A DNA stretch of 64,000 nucleotides from Dyadobacter subterraneus (lineage in GTDB: Bacteria; Bacteroidota; Bacteroidia; Cytophagales; Spirosomataceae): contig NZ_JACYGY010000002.1 in assembly GCF_015221875.1 (NCBI RefSeq), positions 1,542,114-1,606,113 of the forward strand. The letters run 5' to 3'. Position 1 is the first letter of the stretch. Every line of letters begins with the position of its first letter. The notes beneath the pieces are model-generated. The model searched no databases. It had not been told where the DNA came from and worked only from the letters and a program-made list of their open reading frames with translations. The translations under genes and the position numbers were made by a program. This document shows, in pieces, positions 9,146 through 19,505 of this stretch.

Positions 9146-11005
9146 ATGAGGATTTCAAAGAGAGTATTGTGGCTTGGAGCCGTGTGTGTGGGAATGTGGA
9201 ATTCGCCGGTTATGGCGACAATACAACAAGAGAAATTAGGAATTATTGGTCCGGATACGCTAGGGATAGCGGCGGCAGCTGATGAAAATACTGACATTCC
9301 TATGCTTCCAACTGTGGAGGAAATTGGTTTGACACCAGCTATTCCTGAGGAACTGTTACGCGAGCGATTCGCGAAACTGGAAAAGTCAATTCCGTTGACA
9401 TATCATAAGTCTTCCCACGAATTTGTGGAATACTTTATCTACAAAAAGACAAAGTTCACCATCAGCATGATGGAGAAAATGCCTCTTTACTTCCCCTTAT
9501 TTGAAAAAACACTTGCAAAATACGGGCTTCCTACTGAGCTGAAATATTTGTCAATGATTGAGTCAGGACTGAATCCAACTGCACTTTCACGGGTAAGAGC
9601 AGGTGGATTGTGGCAATTTATGCCTGCAACCGGCCGCGAGTTCGGATTGTACCAGGACAGTTATATCGATGAACGTTTTGAGCCTGTGAAAGCAACAGAA
9701 GCCGCATGTCGTTATCTGAAACAGCTATATAATATTTTCGGAGATTGGGAATTGGCCCTGGCTTCTTATAACACTGGTCCAGGAAATGTGAAACGTGCCA
9801 TGCGCCGTTCCCACGGAACTACTTTCTGGGGAATTTATAATGCCTTACCAAAAGAAACAAGATCGTATGTGCCTCAGTATGTGGCTATGAACTACATGAT
9901 GAATTATGGAAATGATCATGGTGTTTATGCCCAAAATCCTGAATACCAGATTCCAAATGATACCATTCATGTAAATGGTTATATCAACTTAGTGACTTTT
10001 TGCGAAACCAGCGGTATTGATTTTGAGGAATTAAATAAACTGAATCCTCAATTGACCAAGACAATATTGCCGGATCAAACGCGCGACTTTGTTTTGAAGG
10101 TTCCAAGCGTGAAATATACTTACCTGATCAGCAACAGAAATGTGATCATGGATTCGTGTACGCGCCGACTGCTTCCTTCCGGCGTATTGCTGGCCGGAAT
10201 TGATAGCGCAAGAGCAGCTGCAATGGGAAAAGGAGCGTTTCCTTATGCCTTTGTGGAAAACGATCAGTATGATGACTATGGCGATGGGAGTGTTACGAAA
10301 ATCAAATCGAAGAAATCTTCTCATACAGTTAAAAGAGGAGAGACTTTGCAGTCGATTTCAAGAAGATATGACGTTGCCGTTGCTGAATTGAAGCGATGGA
10401 ATCATATGCGTAAAAACGCATTGAAACGCGGTCAGCGATTGGTTTTTTATAAAGATGTAAAAGTTACAGTGAAACCGGTTCTGGTTGCTTCGGCAAAACC
10501 TGAAAAAGAATTGGCTAAAATTGATACAATTGAAAAGGGATTGGTAGCGGATGCTGACGGACAGGAAGAAACGGAGGAAATTCGGCAGACAGGAACAGTT
10601 ACGAAAATCCAGTCGAAAAAATCTTCGCATACCGTTAAAAGAGGAGAAACGCTTGAATCCATTTCAAGAAAATATAATGTTGAGATTGCAGAATTGAAAG
10701 CCTGGAATCACATTCGCAAAAGTGCAATCAGAGGCGGACAGAAGCTGATTGTTTATAAAGATGTAAAGGTTACCGTTCCGGCTACGATGATTGCTTCTGC
10801 AAGAAATGAGAAAGCAGAAAGATCGGAAAAAGAGGAAACCAGAAAATCAAGACATATCAAAATGCGGTACCACACAGTACAACAGGGTGATACTTTGTGG
10901 AATATCTCATTACGTTATGGTTTGCCAGTTACAGATTTGAAAAAGGCAAACAAGATCAGAGGAAATGAGATCAAGCCAGGGATGAAACTAATCGTATCGA
11001 GCTAG
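9146..11005 (+). CDS. Membrane-bound lytic transglycosylase with three LysM domains (MltD-like)
   Basis: 619 residues. After an N-terminal hydrophobic export segment, residues about 115-235 form an SLT domain with catalytic E139 (SMIESGLNP), GLWQFMPATGREFGL and ALASYNTGPGNVKRA. Three LysM peptidoglycan-binding modules follow at about 391-445, 492-545 and 573-619. The enzyme cleaves glycan strands with 1,6-anhydro-MurNAc formation during wall remodelling. The first two LysM blocks are near copies of each other, 306 nt apart. It lies 31 bp upstream of ruvA and may share its transcript. Confidence 0.92.
   Translation: MRISKRVLWLGAVCVGMWNSPVMATIQQEKLGIIGPDTLGIAAAADENTDIPMLPTVEEIGLTPAIPEELLRERFAKLEKSIPLTYHKSSHEFVEYFIYKKTKFTISMMEKMPLYFPLFEKTLAKYGLPTELKYLSMIESGLNPTALSRVRAGGLWQFMPATGREFGLYQDSYIDERFEPVKATEAACRYLKQLYNIFGDWELALASYNTGPGNVKRAMRRSHGTTFWGIYNALPKETRSYVPQYVAMNYMMNYGNDHGVYAQNPEYQIPNDTIHVNGYINLVTFCETSGIDFEELNKLNPQLTKTILPDQTRDFVLKVPSVKYTYLISNRNVIMDSCTRRLLPSGVLLAGIDSARAAAMGKGAFPYAFVENDQYDDYGDGSVTKIKSKKSSHTVKRGETLQSISRRYDVAVAELKRWNHMRKNALKRGQRLVFYKDVKVTVKPVLVASAKPEKELAKIDTIEKGLVADADGQEETEEIRQTGTVTKIQSKKSSHTVKRGETLESISRKYNVEIAELKAWNHIRKSAIRGGQKLIVYKDVKVTVPATMIASARNEKAERSEKEETRKSRHIKMRYHTVQQGDTLWNISLRYGLPVTDLKKANKIRGNEIKPGMKLIVSS
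10295..10801 (+). repeat. Internal duplication of a LysM block
   Basis: Two copies beginning at 10295 and 10601 (offset 306 nt, 102 codons) encode almost the same module: TKI(K/Q)SKKSSHTVKRGETL, then SISR(R/K)Y, a (K/R)WNH/AWNH segment, and YKDVKVTV. This is an in-frame tandem duplication within the transglycosylase gene. Confidence 0.85.
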
Positions 11006-11036
11006 AAATAGCTTTATTAACGCACATACTATACAT

Positions 11037-11627
11037 ATGATTGCCTACGTTGACGGAACCGTAACTTACAAAGATCCCGCTTTTGCCGTTATTGACATCC
11101 AGGGTCTGGGTTATGAGGTTCGTATTTCTTTGCAGACCTACGCTGCTATGCCGGATGTTGGGAAGCGCTGTAAGCTGGTCACTTATCTAAATATCCGGGA
11201 AGACGCACATGTCCTTTTCGGATTCTTGGAAAATGATGAAAAAAAACTCTTTCTGGATTTGATCAGTATTTCAGGAGTGGGTCCTTCAACCGCGCTGGTT
11301 ATGCTTTCTTCTCTTTCATCTTCTGAAATTCGTCAGGGTATCATTGATGAAGATTTACGTTTGATCCAGTCCATGAAAGGAATCGGATTAAAAACGGCAC
11401 AAAGAGTAATATTGGAATTAGGTGATAAAATGCGCAAAGATGCGATGCTGACTACTGGTGTAAAAACGCCGGGCAGTTCAAACAATGCACTGAAAAGCGA
11501 GGCGCTGGCAGCACTGGTTACTTTGGGAATTCCAAAAGCAACGGCGGAGAAAAGCGTGGATACGATTATCAAACGGGAAGGCTATGAAATTACGGTGGAG
11601 CAGCTAATTAAACTTGCACTTCGTTAA
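11037..11627 (+). CDS. ruvA: Holliday junction branch migration protein RuvA
   Basis: 196 residues, usual length. The N-terminal OB fold (MIAYVDGTVTYKDPAFAVID, GYEVRISL) is followed by two helix-hairpin-helix motifs (ISGVGPSTALVMLSSL and MKGIGLKTAQRVILELGDKM). The C-terminal domain III (about 150-196, EALAALVTLGIPKATAEKSV) contacts RuvB. RuvA binds four-way junctions and loads the RuvB motor. ruvB and ruvC are not adjacent. Placement upstream of sprA may be incidental. Confidence 0.96.
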   Translation: MIAYVDGTVTYKDPAFAVIDIQGLGYEVRISLQTYAAMPDVGKRCKLVTYLNIREDAHVLFGFLENDEKKLFLDLISISGVGPSTALVMLSSLSSSEIRQGIIDEDLRLIQSMKGIGLKTAQRVILELGDKMRKDAMLTTGVKTPGSSNNALKSEALAALVTLGIPKATAEKSVDTIIKREGYEITVEQLIKLALR

Positions 11628-11738
11628 TCTGAATTTTAACATCATTTTTCGTAAAATATGGATAAGCTTTTTACCGTTTTGTTGAATATGTTGATATTGA
11701 TGATTGCCAAACCCCTCTCAAAATAAAGATTATTAGCC

Positions 11739-14700
11739 TTGTCATCAACTGTTTACTCATCTCTTTTTAAGGCTGTAACAATTTCAACCGGAGCGATGCT
11801 GCTGGCAACGGCTTCTGTTGATCAAAAAGAATCATATTCTGAGGCGGTTGCCGACTGGGCTGTTTTGTCCGATACGATCGGAGATACCACAAAGAAAAAT
11901 GTGGATCGCGCAGGGAATCAATTGATTATGCGTTGGAAAGATTACTATTCCAACAAATTTGCCCAACCACGGCCAAGATCTCCGTTTTATCTTAAAGATC
12001 CGGCCAATATTTCAACATCGATATTACTGGACAGCAGCGGCAAAATAGCCGTCAGCGAAAATATAATAACTCCAACAGGAAATCTGGACTATCGTGCTCC
12101 GGAAACCATGGATTTGGAAACGTATGATAAGGCATTGCAGGATCGTGCCTTTAAAAGTTTGCTGAGGGAATATTCTTCCAGACAGGATGGTCAGAGTGCT
12201 ATGGGCGCACGCGGACTTTTACCAAAACTGGATGTTCCGCCGGCACTTTCTAAAATATTGGGAGATAAATTCCTAGACTTTAAACCGACAGGATTTGTTG
12301 CGCTGGATCTTGGCGTAATGAACCAGTTTATCGATAATCCGGCACTACCGATCCGTCAGAGAAGAAATACAAACTTTATTTTTAACGAACAGATCGCTAT
12401 TAACTTCAACGCGAATCTGGGAGACAGACTTGGGTTTTTGACCAACTTTGATACCAAAGCCAGCTTCAACTTTGAAAATGCATTAAAGCTGAATTATAAG
12501 AATCCGGAAGAAAGTTTTCTAAGAAAAGTAGAAGCAGGAAATATCAACTGGGCGATAAACAGCCAGTTAATTCCAGGTGTTCAAAATCTTTTTGGTTTAA
12601 AAACTGACTTTCAGTTTGGCCGATTAAACGCCACATTTGTGGCATCTCAGCAACGTTCAAGTAAAGAACGGATTGTGTTGCGTGGAGGAGCGCAAAGCCG
12701 GGATTTTGAAATCCGGGTTGATACTTATGACGAAAACCGCAACTTCTTCCTTTCCCAGTTTTTCAGAAGCAAATACGAAGCTGCGTTAAAAAATACGCCA
12801 CAGATCACTTCCGGTATTACCATTACCAGGATGGAAGTTTATGTGACAAACAGAACTACGACAACGGAGTCACTGCGTAACGTTGTTGGTTTTACAGATT
12901 TGGGTGAACCAGTACCTTACAGAACGACTAACACAAATCTTCAGCCGATTCGCTCCAATTTACCAGCGGATAACGCAACTAACGGATTATTCCAGACACT
13001 TACCAACAACACCGCTTTTCGTCAGGTTGATAATACCAATTCAGCTATTACCGGTTTAGGTTTTGAAAAGACTGTCGATTACGAATTGCTAAGAGGAGCT
13101 AAAAAGCTTGTTCAGGATCGTGAATTTACTTTTCATCCTCAGTTAGGTTATATTTCGTTAACTACGCCGTTGAGAAATGACGAAGTTCTGGGTGTGGCTT
13201 ATGAATATACATTTAACGGAAGATCTTATAAAGTAGGGGAGCTTACAGAGGATTATCAGAATCGTAAAGATGACGAGGTTATTGCTTTGAAATTGATCAA
13301 ATCGTCCACAATTCGTAACAATACGAAGTTGCCAATGTGGGATTTGATGATGAAAAACGTCTATACACTTGGGACCAGTTCCATTGATAAAACGGGATTC
13401 CAGCTTCGTGTCATTTATAAAGATGACCTTACCGGGATAGATAATCCCAACTTACAGGAAAGTAATCTGGCCAATATTCCGCTGATTCGGGTAATGGGAC
13501 TTGACCGGTTGAATCCGGTTAATGATTTACAGCCTGACGGAAATTTTGACTTTGTTGACGGTGTTACGATTGACACAAAAACGGGCCGTGTATTCTTCCC
13601 GGTTTTGGAACCATTCGGATCTAACCTGACAAACCGGATTTCGGAAGAAGCATATCGTTCAAAATATGTTTTTAACGAACTGTACCGCACGACGATGATC
13701 GATGCGCAGCAGGTTACCACACATAACAAATTTTATCTTAAAGGTTCTTATCAGTCCAGCGGAGGAACAGAAGTTTCTTTGCCGTATGGTGTTTTGGAAA
13801 CATCCGTAACGGTTACTTCCGGTGGAGTTCCACTGGCTGCCGGTTCGGATTATATTGTTGAAGCACAGATTGGCCGTGTTCGGATATTGAATAGCAGTGT
13901 AATGAATTCAGGGCGGGAAATTGTCATTGAATATGAACGTCCCGACATGTTCCAGAACCAAATCAGAACATTACTCGGAACGCACCTGGATTATGTCGTC
14001 AACCGGGATCTGAGTATAGGAATGACAGCCATTCGCTATCATGAAAAACCTGCCGGATTCCTGACACGTGTCGCGATCGGAAATGAGCCGGTAAATAATA
14101 CGATGCTGGGTTTCAGTGTCAATTTTCATAGAAATGTTCCTTTCCTGACGCGCTGGCTGGATGCACTTCCTTTTTTACAGACGAAGGAAATGTCAACAAT
14201 TCAGTTCAAAGGCGAGTTTGCCAAATTGTTCCCTGGTGTTTCAAAAGAGGTTAACAACCGCTCGTTGATTGATGATTTTGAATCTACAAGGACCATTTAT
14301 GATTTGGCACGTCAGCCGCAGAAGTGGAGATTATCCGCAGTGCCTCCAAAATTTCATGAAGGCTTCGACGGAAAATCGCTGAATTATGGTTACAAAAGAG
14401 CAAAAATTTCTGCTTATGTTGTCGATAACCTTTTTGGTGGATCAGCAGGTTTAGGAGGAAGTGCTCAGCCTCCAACGAATATCACGGATGCTGATCGTCA
14501 GAATTTTTATGAAAGATTATATCTCCCAAAGGATATTTTCCCAGCAAGATCTGTGGCGGGTTTGATTAATTATCCACAAAATGTATTAGACATCGCATAC
14601 TATCCGAACGAACGCGGAATGTATAATTATGAAACTGATTTGGACGTAAATGGACGTTTAAAAACAACGAGAACAAATTTCGGGGGATTGAGCAGGGCTA

Positions 14701-17700
14701 TAACTTCAGATAATGATTTTGATAATGCAAACATTGAAAGTATTGAATTCTGGATGCTTGATCCCTTTATCACAGGTGACAAAGGGATAATTCGTGATGG
14801 AACTCCTGGTACCCCCGGAGTCTTCAATACGAATAACACAACAGGTGGTAAACTGATATTCAACCTTGGCGATATTTCGGAAGATGTAATTCCTGATGAA
14901 CGTTATAATTTTGAAAATGGATTACCAATTGTCCCAAAGGTTGTCGGAGACAATGTTGAACAGACCATTTGGGGGCAGGTTACCAAATCTCAGTATTTGA
15001 TTAATGCATTCAGTAACGAAGCCGGCGCTCGTCAAAAACAGGATGTCGGTCTGGATGGTTTAAGCAACGAAGAAGAAAGAACATTTTTCAAAGAATACCT
15101 GGATCGTTTACCAGCGAACCTGACGGCGGAAGCAAAAGCAAAAATACTTGCTGACCCTTCAGGAGATGATTTTAAATATTTCCTTGGAGCAGATCTGGAT
15201 GCCGAGAACCTGAAAGTGCTTCAACGGTACAAGGATTATATTGGTATGGAGAACAACTCTCCTGAAAGTGCCGGAAATGCGTCGGAAATTACACCTGCGT
15301 CTACCAGTGTTCCGGATGGTGAAGATATGAACGTTGACAATACCATCAACGATAATGAAGCTTATTATGAATATCAAATTGACTTGCAGCCAGGACAACT
15401 TAAAGTTGGTAATGGATATATTGTCGATCAGACGACAACTGACGGACAAAACTGGTATTTGTTCCGTGTTCCTGTAAAAGAATTTTCAGGCCAGGTTGGG
15501 ACCATCAGTGGTTTCAAATCCATCCGTTTCATGCGCATGTACCTGACCGATTTTCAGCAGCCGGTAGTTTTGCGTTTTGCGCAGCTTCAAATGATTGGGC
15601 AGCAGTATCGTAAATATACTTACAATCTGGATGTAGCCGGCTTGCAAGAAGTTCCAGAACCTTATGATGCCAAATTTACAGTTGGGACGGTAAGTATTGA
15701 AGAAAATGGTCAAGCTGCTCCTGTTGGAAGCGGTGAAAAAAAATACGTTTACCAATTGCCTCCCGGCTGGCAGCGTGACCAGGATTTTACGCAAAGACCA
15801 ACTTTACAGCTTAACGAGCAATCGATGAGTTTGTGTGTTACAGATCTTCGTGATGGTGATTCAAGAGCGGTTTATAAGAACGTAAATCTGGATCTGTTGT
15901 TCCGTAAACGCCTGCGCATGTACATACACATGCAAAACGATGCGAATGAAAACAGTATGGTTGGGGCATTTATGCGCATCGGTACCGATCTTACCCAAAA
16001 CTACTATGAAATTGATATTTCAAATCTTACATCAACGGCTGAAAATGTCACAGATAATGCGTTAATCTGGCCGGAAAGTAATGAACTGAATATTGCGCTG
16101 TCCGATCTGGTACTTGCCAAAACAAATAGAAACAAGACATTAGGCAGAAATCAGTCGACTCCTTATGTGATGATGACATCGGACGGAAGATATAAAATAA
16201 CGGTTGTCGGTAATCCGGATTTGAGTGCTGTTCGTGTGATGATGATTGGTATGCGAAATCCGAAATCAGCCGACGAACGTTCCAAATCATTTTGTATCTG
16301 GACGGACGAAATGCATGCGGAAGGTTTTGATGACCATGGAGGTTGGGCGGCTATTGCGCAGTTAAATGCAAAACTTGCCGATTTTGCTACGGTAACGGCA
16401 TCAGGACATATTGAAACTTTTGGTTTTGGAAGTGTTCAGCAGCGGATTGGCGAACGTTCGAGAAATCTTACTACTGAGTATGGTTTTTCTTCCAATATTG
16501 CTGTTGATAAATTGCTGCCTCAGGAATGGGGTTTCAGTATTCCGTTATTTGTAAATTATGACCGTCGAAATGTCAAACCGCATTTCGATCCACTCGACCC
16601 TGACGTACCTTTATCAACCACGCTTGCCAATTTACAGTCCGATGAGGAGCGAACGGGGTACCGGCAACTCGTCGAGGAGAATGAGGTCCGGCGAGGGATA
16701 AACTTCTCAAATGTCAGAAAAATAAAAACGAAACCAGGAGTTAAAAACCACTTTTATGATTTTGAAAACTTTTCCTTTACTTACGCTTTCAGTGATGATA
16801 CCCGAAGGAATATTCTAACCCAGGAATATAACCAAAGAGCCTATAAAGGAGGGATTAATTACATATACAGCAGTCAGCCCAAACCGTTTGAGCCTTTCAA
16901 AAAAATGAAAGCGACAAACCGTTATGCAGAATTTATAAGGGATTTCAATTTGACATTATTGCCAAACATGGTTTCCGTACGGGCTGATGTTGATCGTCGT
17001 TTTGCAAGAACGCAGCTCAGGAATGCTGATTTGACCACGGACGGCCAGGTACCTATGTTTGAGAAATATTTCTGGTTCAACCGTTATTACGATTTTGGCT
17101 GGAATCTGACCAAAAATATGAATTTGTTGTATAACGCTTCTGCCAATTCGATTATCGATGAGCCGATGGGTGATATCAATACTTCGCAAAAGAAAGATTC
17201 TTTATGGCACAATTTCATGAAACTGGGCCGGATCAAGAATTTTGACCAGAAAATAAAATTGACATATCGTCTGCCACTGGATAAAATCCCGCTTCTCGAC
17301 TGGATGACGGCTGATTACTCGCATTCGATTGATTACAATTACCAGGCAAATGCATTGGGATTAGTTGATGCAGACAGTCTTCCGTTTGGAGATATTATCC
17401 GGAACAGCCGGGAAAGAGGAATTTCCGGGAAAGTGGATTTTGTAATGCTTTATAACAAGTTGCGTTACCTGAAATTTGCCAATACACCTTCTGCGCAAAG
17501 GAAGAATTTTGCAAGAAGTCCGGGTGATATTGAAGACATCGATCTGCGGTCAACAAATCTGCTGAAGAATATTACCCGTGTTTTGATGACGGTTCGTGGT
17601 ATCAATGTGAGTTATTCAGTATTGGAATCAACGGCACTTCCGGGATATTTAAGAGCACCAAAACATTTTGGTCTTGATAATGCCAATGCGCCGGGATTAG

Positions 17701-18914
17701 GTTTTGTCCTTGGTCAGCAGGACAGGAATTTCCAGACCAAGGCCGGACAAAAAGGATGGATTACCGCCAGTAAGGAACAAAACCAGCCTTTCCAGCAAAC
17801 CATTGCCAAAAACTTTGCAGCCAATACTTCGCTCGAACCGTTTAAGGATTTCAGGATGCAGATCGAAGTCAGGCTCACGCGGCAGGATGCTTATCAGGAA
17901 TTTTACCGCCCGGATTCCACCGGAAGTTATGCACATGAAAATCCGTTGAGAAATGGCCAGTTCAGTATGTCATTTATGTCGTTCAGAACTGCATTTGCCA
18001 AAATCCGGAAAGATAATTCGTCACCTGTTTTTGATAAATTTGTTACCTACCGTGCCATACTTCGTGATCGTCTGAATAGTGAAAATGGCAGCGGCGGAGA
18101 GTATAATGAAAACTCTCAGGATGTTTTGATCTCGTCATTCTTTGCAGCTTATACTGGTAAAGATCCAAAGACAGTTCGTACCAATCCGTTCCTGAAATTC
18201 CCGATGCCAAACTGGGATATCAACTATGACGGATTATCCCGACTGCCAGGGTTTAAGAAAGTATTCAGCAGTTTCAGCATGAAACATAAGTATGTATCAA
18301 CTTATAGTGTTGGTAACTTTACTTCAAATCTTGATTATTCTGCGCTCTATGTAAATCTGGCGGTGACTGGTTATCCATTATCATCCAAGACAAATTATCT
18401 TGGACAATACGTGCCGGTTTTCTCGATGAGCACCATTACGCTTTCGGAGAAATTCGCTCCTTTGATCGGGGTTACTTTCAGAACACAAAGCCGGATCACA
18501 GGAAGTATCGATTATAACCGCGACAGAACGGTTGCCCTTAATCTTTCCAACTCGCAGGTTGCTGAATTGTTTAACCAGGATGTGACGGTTAATATTGGTT
18601 TTACAAAAAATAATGTTCCGCTTCCATTCAAGATTAATGGTGTGAAAAAGAAGCTGAAAAATGATATGACGATGCAGCTTGGTCTTACTTTCCGCGACAC
18701 CCGTTCTATCCAGCGGAAATTTGACGGAGAAAATATTCCGATTGCAGGTAATATAAATTTCCAGCTGCACCCTACGATTAATTATGTTGTCAACAATCGT
18801 TTAAGCTGCCAGTTTTATTTTGACCGGACATTTAATGACCCGTTGGTATCCAACTCGTTTTACCGGGCAAGTACTTCCGGTGGTGTTCAGTTGAAGTTCA
18901 ATTTGGCTGAATAA
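11739..18914 (+). CDS. sprA: Cell-surface protein SprA (type IX secretion translocon / gliding)
   Basis: 2391 residues, in the expected size range for SprA/Sov, the very large outer-membrane barrel that is the type IX secretion channel. The N-terminal third has the SprA-typical run GDRLGFLTNFDTKASFNFEN, then PGVQNLFGLKTDFQFGRL and FLSQFFRSKYE. The C-terminal half is rich in aromatic beta-strands and ends in a barrel-like strand (GGVQLKFNLAE). The frame opens after a stop at 11724, and the first usable start is TTG at 11739, which gives an export-signal-like N-terminus; the next in-frame ATG, residue 20, would cut that signal. It follows ruvA and precedes gcvH, a neighbourhood without other secretion genes. 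Confidence 0.92.
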   Translation: MSSTVYSSLFKAVTISTGAMLLATASVDQKESYSEAVADWAVLSDTIGDTTKKNVDRAGNQLIMRWKDYYSNKFAQPRPRSPFYLKDPANISTSILLDSSGKIAVSENIITPTGNLDYRAPETMDLETYDKALQDRAFKSLLREYSSRQDGQSAMGARGLLPKLDVPPALSKILGDKFLDFKPTGFVALDLGVMNQFIDNPALPIRQRRNTNFIFNEQIAINFNANLGDRLGFLTNFDTKASFNFENALKLNYKNPEESFLRKVEAGNINWAINSQLIPGVQNLFGLKTDFQFGRLNATFVASQQRSSKERIVLRGGAQSRDFEIRVDTYDENRNFFLSQFFRSKYEAALKNTPQITSGITITRMEVYVTNRTTTTESLRNVVGFTDLGEPVPYRTTNTNLQPIRSNLPADNATNGLFQTLTNNTAFRQVDNTNSAITGLGFEKTVDYELLRGAKKLVQDREFTFHPQLGYISLTTPLRNDEVLGVAYEYTFNGRSYKVGELTEDYQNRKDDEVIALKLIKSSTIRNNTKLPMWDLMMKNVYTLGTSSIDKTGFQLRVIYKDDLTGIDNPNLQESNLANIPLIRVMGLDRLNPVNDLQPDGNFDFVDGVTIDTKTGRVFFPVLEPFGSNLTNRISEEAYRSKYVFNELYRTTMIDAQQVTTHNKFYLKGSYQSSGGTEVSLPYGVLETSVTVTSGGVPLAAGSDYIVEAQIGRVRILNSSVMNSGREIVIEYERPDMFQNQIRTLLGTHLDYVVNRDLSIGMTAIRYHEKPAGFLTRVAIGNEPVNNTMLGFSVNFHRNVPFLTRWLDALPFLQTKEMSTIQFKGEFAKLFPGVSKEVNNRSLIDDFESTRTIYDLARQPQKWRLSAVPPKFHEGFDGKSLNYGYKRAKISAYVVDNLFGGSAGLGGSAQPPTNITDADRQNFYERLYLPKDIFPARSVAGLINYPQNVLDIAYYPNERGMYNYETDLDVNGRLKTTRTNFGGLSRAITSDNDFDNANIESIEFWMLDPFITGDKGIIRDGTPGTPGVFNTNNTTGGKLIFNLGDISEDVIPDERYNFENGLPIVPKVVGDNVEQTIWGQVTKSQYLINAFSNEAGARQKQDVGLDGLSNEEERTFFKEYLDRLPANLTAEAKAKILADPSGDDFKYFLGADLDAENLKVLQRYKDYIGMENNSPESAGNASEITPASTSVPDGEDMNVDNTINDNEAYYEYQIDLQPGQLKVGNGYIVDQTTTDGQNWYLFRVPVKEFSGQVGTISGFKSIRFMRMYLTDFQQPVVLRFAQLQMIGQQYRKYTYNLDVAGLQEVPEPYDAKFTVGTVSIEENGQAAPVGSGEKKYVYQLPPGWQRDQDFTQRPTLQLNEQSMSLCVTDLRDGDSRAVYKNVNLDLLFRKRLRMYIHMQNDANENSMVGAFMRIGTDLTQNYYEIDISNLTSTAENVTDNALIWPESNELNIALSDLVLAKTNRNKTLGRNQSTPYVMMTSDGRYKITVVGNPDLSAVRVMMIGMRNPKSADERSKSFCIWTDEMHAEGFDDHGGWAAIAQLNAKLADFATVTASGHIETFGFGSVQQRIGERSRNLTTEYGFSSNIAVDKLLPQEWGFSIPLFVNYDRRNVKPHFDPLDPDVPLSTTLANLQSDEERTGYRQLVEENEVRRGINFSNVRKIKTKPGVKNHFYDFENFSFTYAFSDDTRRNILTQEYNQRAYKGGINYIYSSQPKPFEPFKKMKATNRYAEFIRDFNLTLLPNMVSVRADVDRRFARTQLRNADLTTDGQVPMFEKYFWFNRYYDFGWNLTKNMNLLYNASANSIIDEPMGDINTSQKKDSLWHNFMKLGRIKNFDQKIKLTYRLPLDKIPLLDWMTADYSHSIDYNYQANALGLVDADSLPFGDIIRNSRERGISGKVDFVMLYNKLRYLKFANTPSAQRKNFARSPGDIEDIDLRSTNLLKNITRVLMTVRGINVSYSVLESTALPGYLRAPKHFGLDNANAPGLGFVLGQQDRNFQTKAGQKGWITASKEQNQPFQQTIAKNFAANTSLEPFKDFRMQIEVRLTRQDAYQEFYRPDSTGSYAHENPLRNGQFSMSFMSFRTAFAKIRKDNSSPVFDKFVTYRAILRDRLNSENGSGGEYNENSQDVLISSFFAAYTGKDPKTVRTNPFLKFPMPNWDINYDGLSRLPGFKKVFSSFSMKHKYVSTYSVGNFTSNLDYSALYVNLAVTGYPLSSKTNYLGQYVPVFSMSTITLSEKFAPLIGVTFRTQSRITGSIDYNRDRTVALNLSNSQVAELFNQDVTVNIGFTKNNVPLPFKINGVKKKLKNDMTMQLGLTFRDTRSIQRKFDGENIPIAGNINFQLHPTINYVVNNRLSCQFYFDRTFNDPLVSNSFYRASTSGGVQLKFNLAE

Positions 18915-18922
18915 AATTTCGA

Positions 18923-18954
18923 TTTGGAAAATACATTGGACATCGTGTAATTTG
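18923..18954 (+). promoter_or_regulatory. Candidate promoter for gcvH
   Basis: TTTG at 18923-18926, 20 nt, then GTAATTTG at 18947-18954. The TTTG halves and the spacing match the Bacteroidota pattern; the first two bases of the -7 box do not. Confidence 0.35.
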
Positions 18955-18991
18955 CGCTTGAATACGATTCAAAACTTACTCTAAATATACC

Positions 18992-19372
18992 ATGGAATTC
19001 CCTTCAGAACTAAAGTACACAGAAGATCACGAATGGATCCGTATTGAAGGTGATACGGCTTTTATCGGAATTACAGATCATGCCCAGAAAGAATTGGGGG
19101 ATATCGTGTATGTAGACATTAATACAGTTGGGGATTCGCTCGAAAAAGGGGAGGTCTTTGGCTCGGTAGAGGCTGTTAAAACAGTTTCTGACTTGTTCAT
19201 TCCAGTTGCCGGAACGGTTACAGAAGTGAACGATGAATTGGATGCTGAACCGGAATTGGTAAACTCTGATCCTTATGGAAGAGGCTGGATGGTTAAAATA
19301 ACCTTGGCTAATCCGGAAGACACGGAAGGTTTGCTATCTGCCGAAGATTACAAACAATTTATTGGAGAATGA
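18992..19372 (+). CDS. gcvH: Glycine cleavage system H protein
   Basis: 126 residues, standard length. GcvH carries the lipoyl arm that shuttles the aminomethyl group between the P, T and L proteins of glycine cleavage. The lipoylation site is K63 in [12 protein letters not shown], with the GDIVYVD and [10 protein letters not shown] motifs conserved. gcvP and gcvT are not in the window. It is followed 10 bp downstream by a strong terminator. Confidence 0.97.
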   Translation: MEFPSELKYTEDHEWIRIEGDTAFIGITDHAQKELGDIVYVDINTVGDSLEKGEVFGSVEAVKTVSDLFIPVAGTVTEVNDELDAEPELVNSDPYGRGWMVKITLANPEDTEGLLSAEDYKQFIGE

Positions 19373-19382
19373 TGAAAGCATT

Positions 19383-19408
19383 AAAGCTCCGAAGGGAGCT
19401 TTTTTTTT
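19383..19408 (+). terminator. Intrinsic terminator after gcvH
   Basis: 8-bp stem (19383-19390 with 19395-19402), GAAG tetraloop, continuous T-run through 19408. Confidence 0.9.
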
Positions 19409-19505
19409 GCCTATTGAAAAAAGAATTAATTAAAGGTGAATCATCGCATTGCTGTAATATTCAATGTCGAAAAAATAAATTCGCTTATTGCGGTCACAAC
19501 AATTT

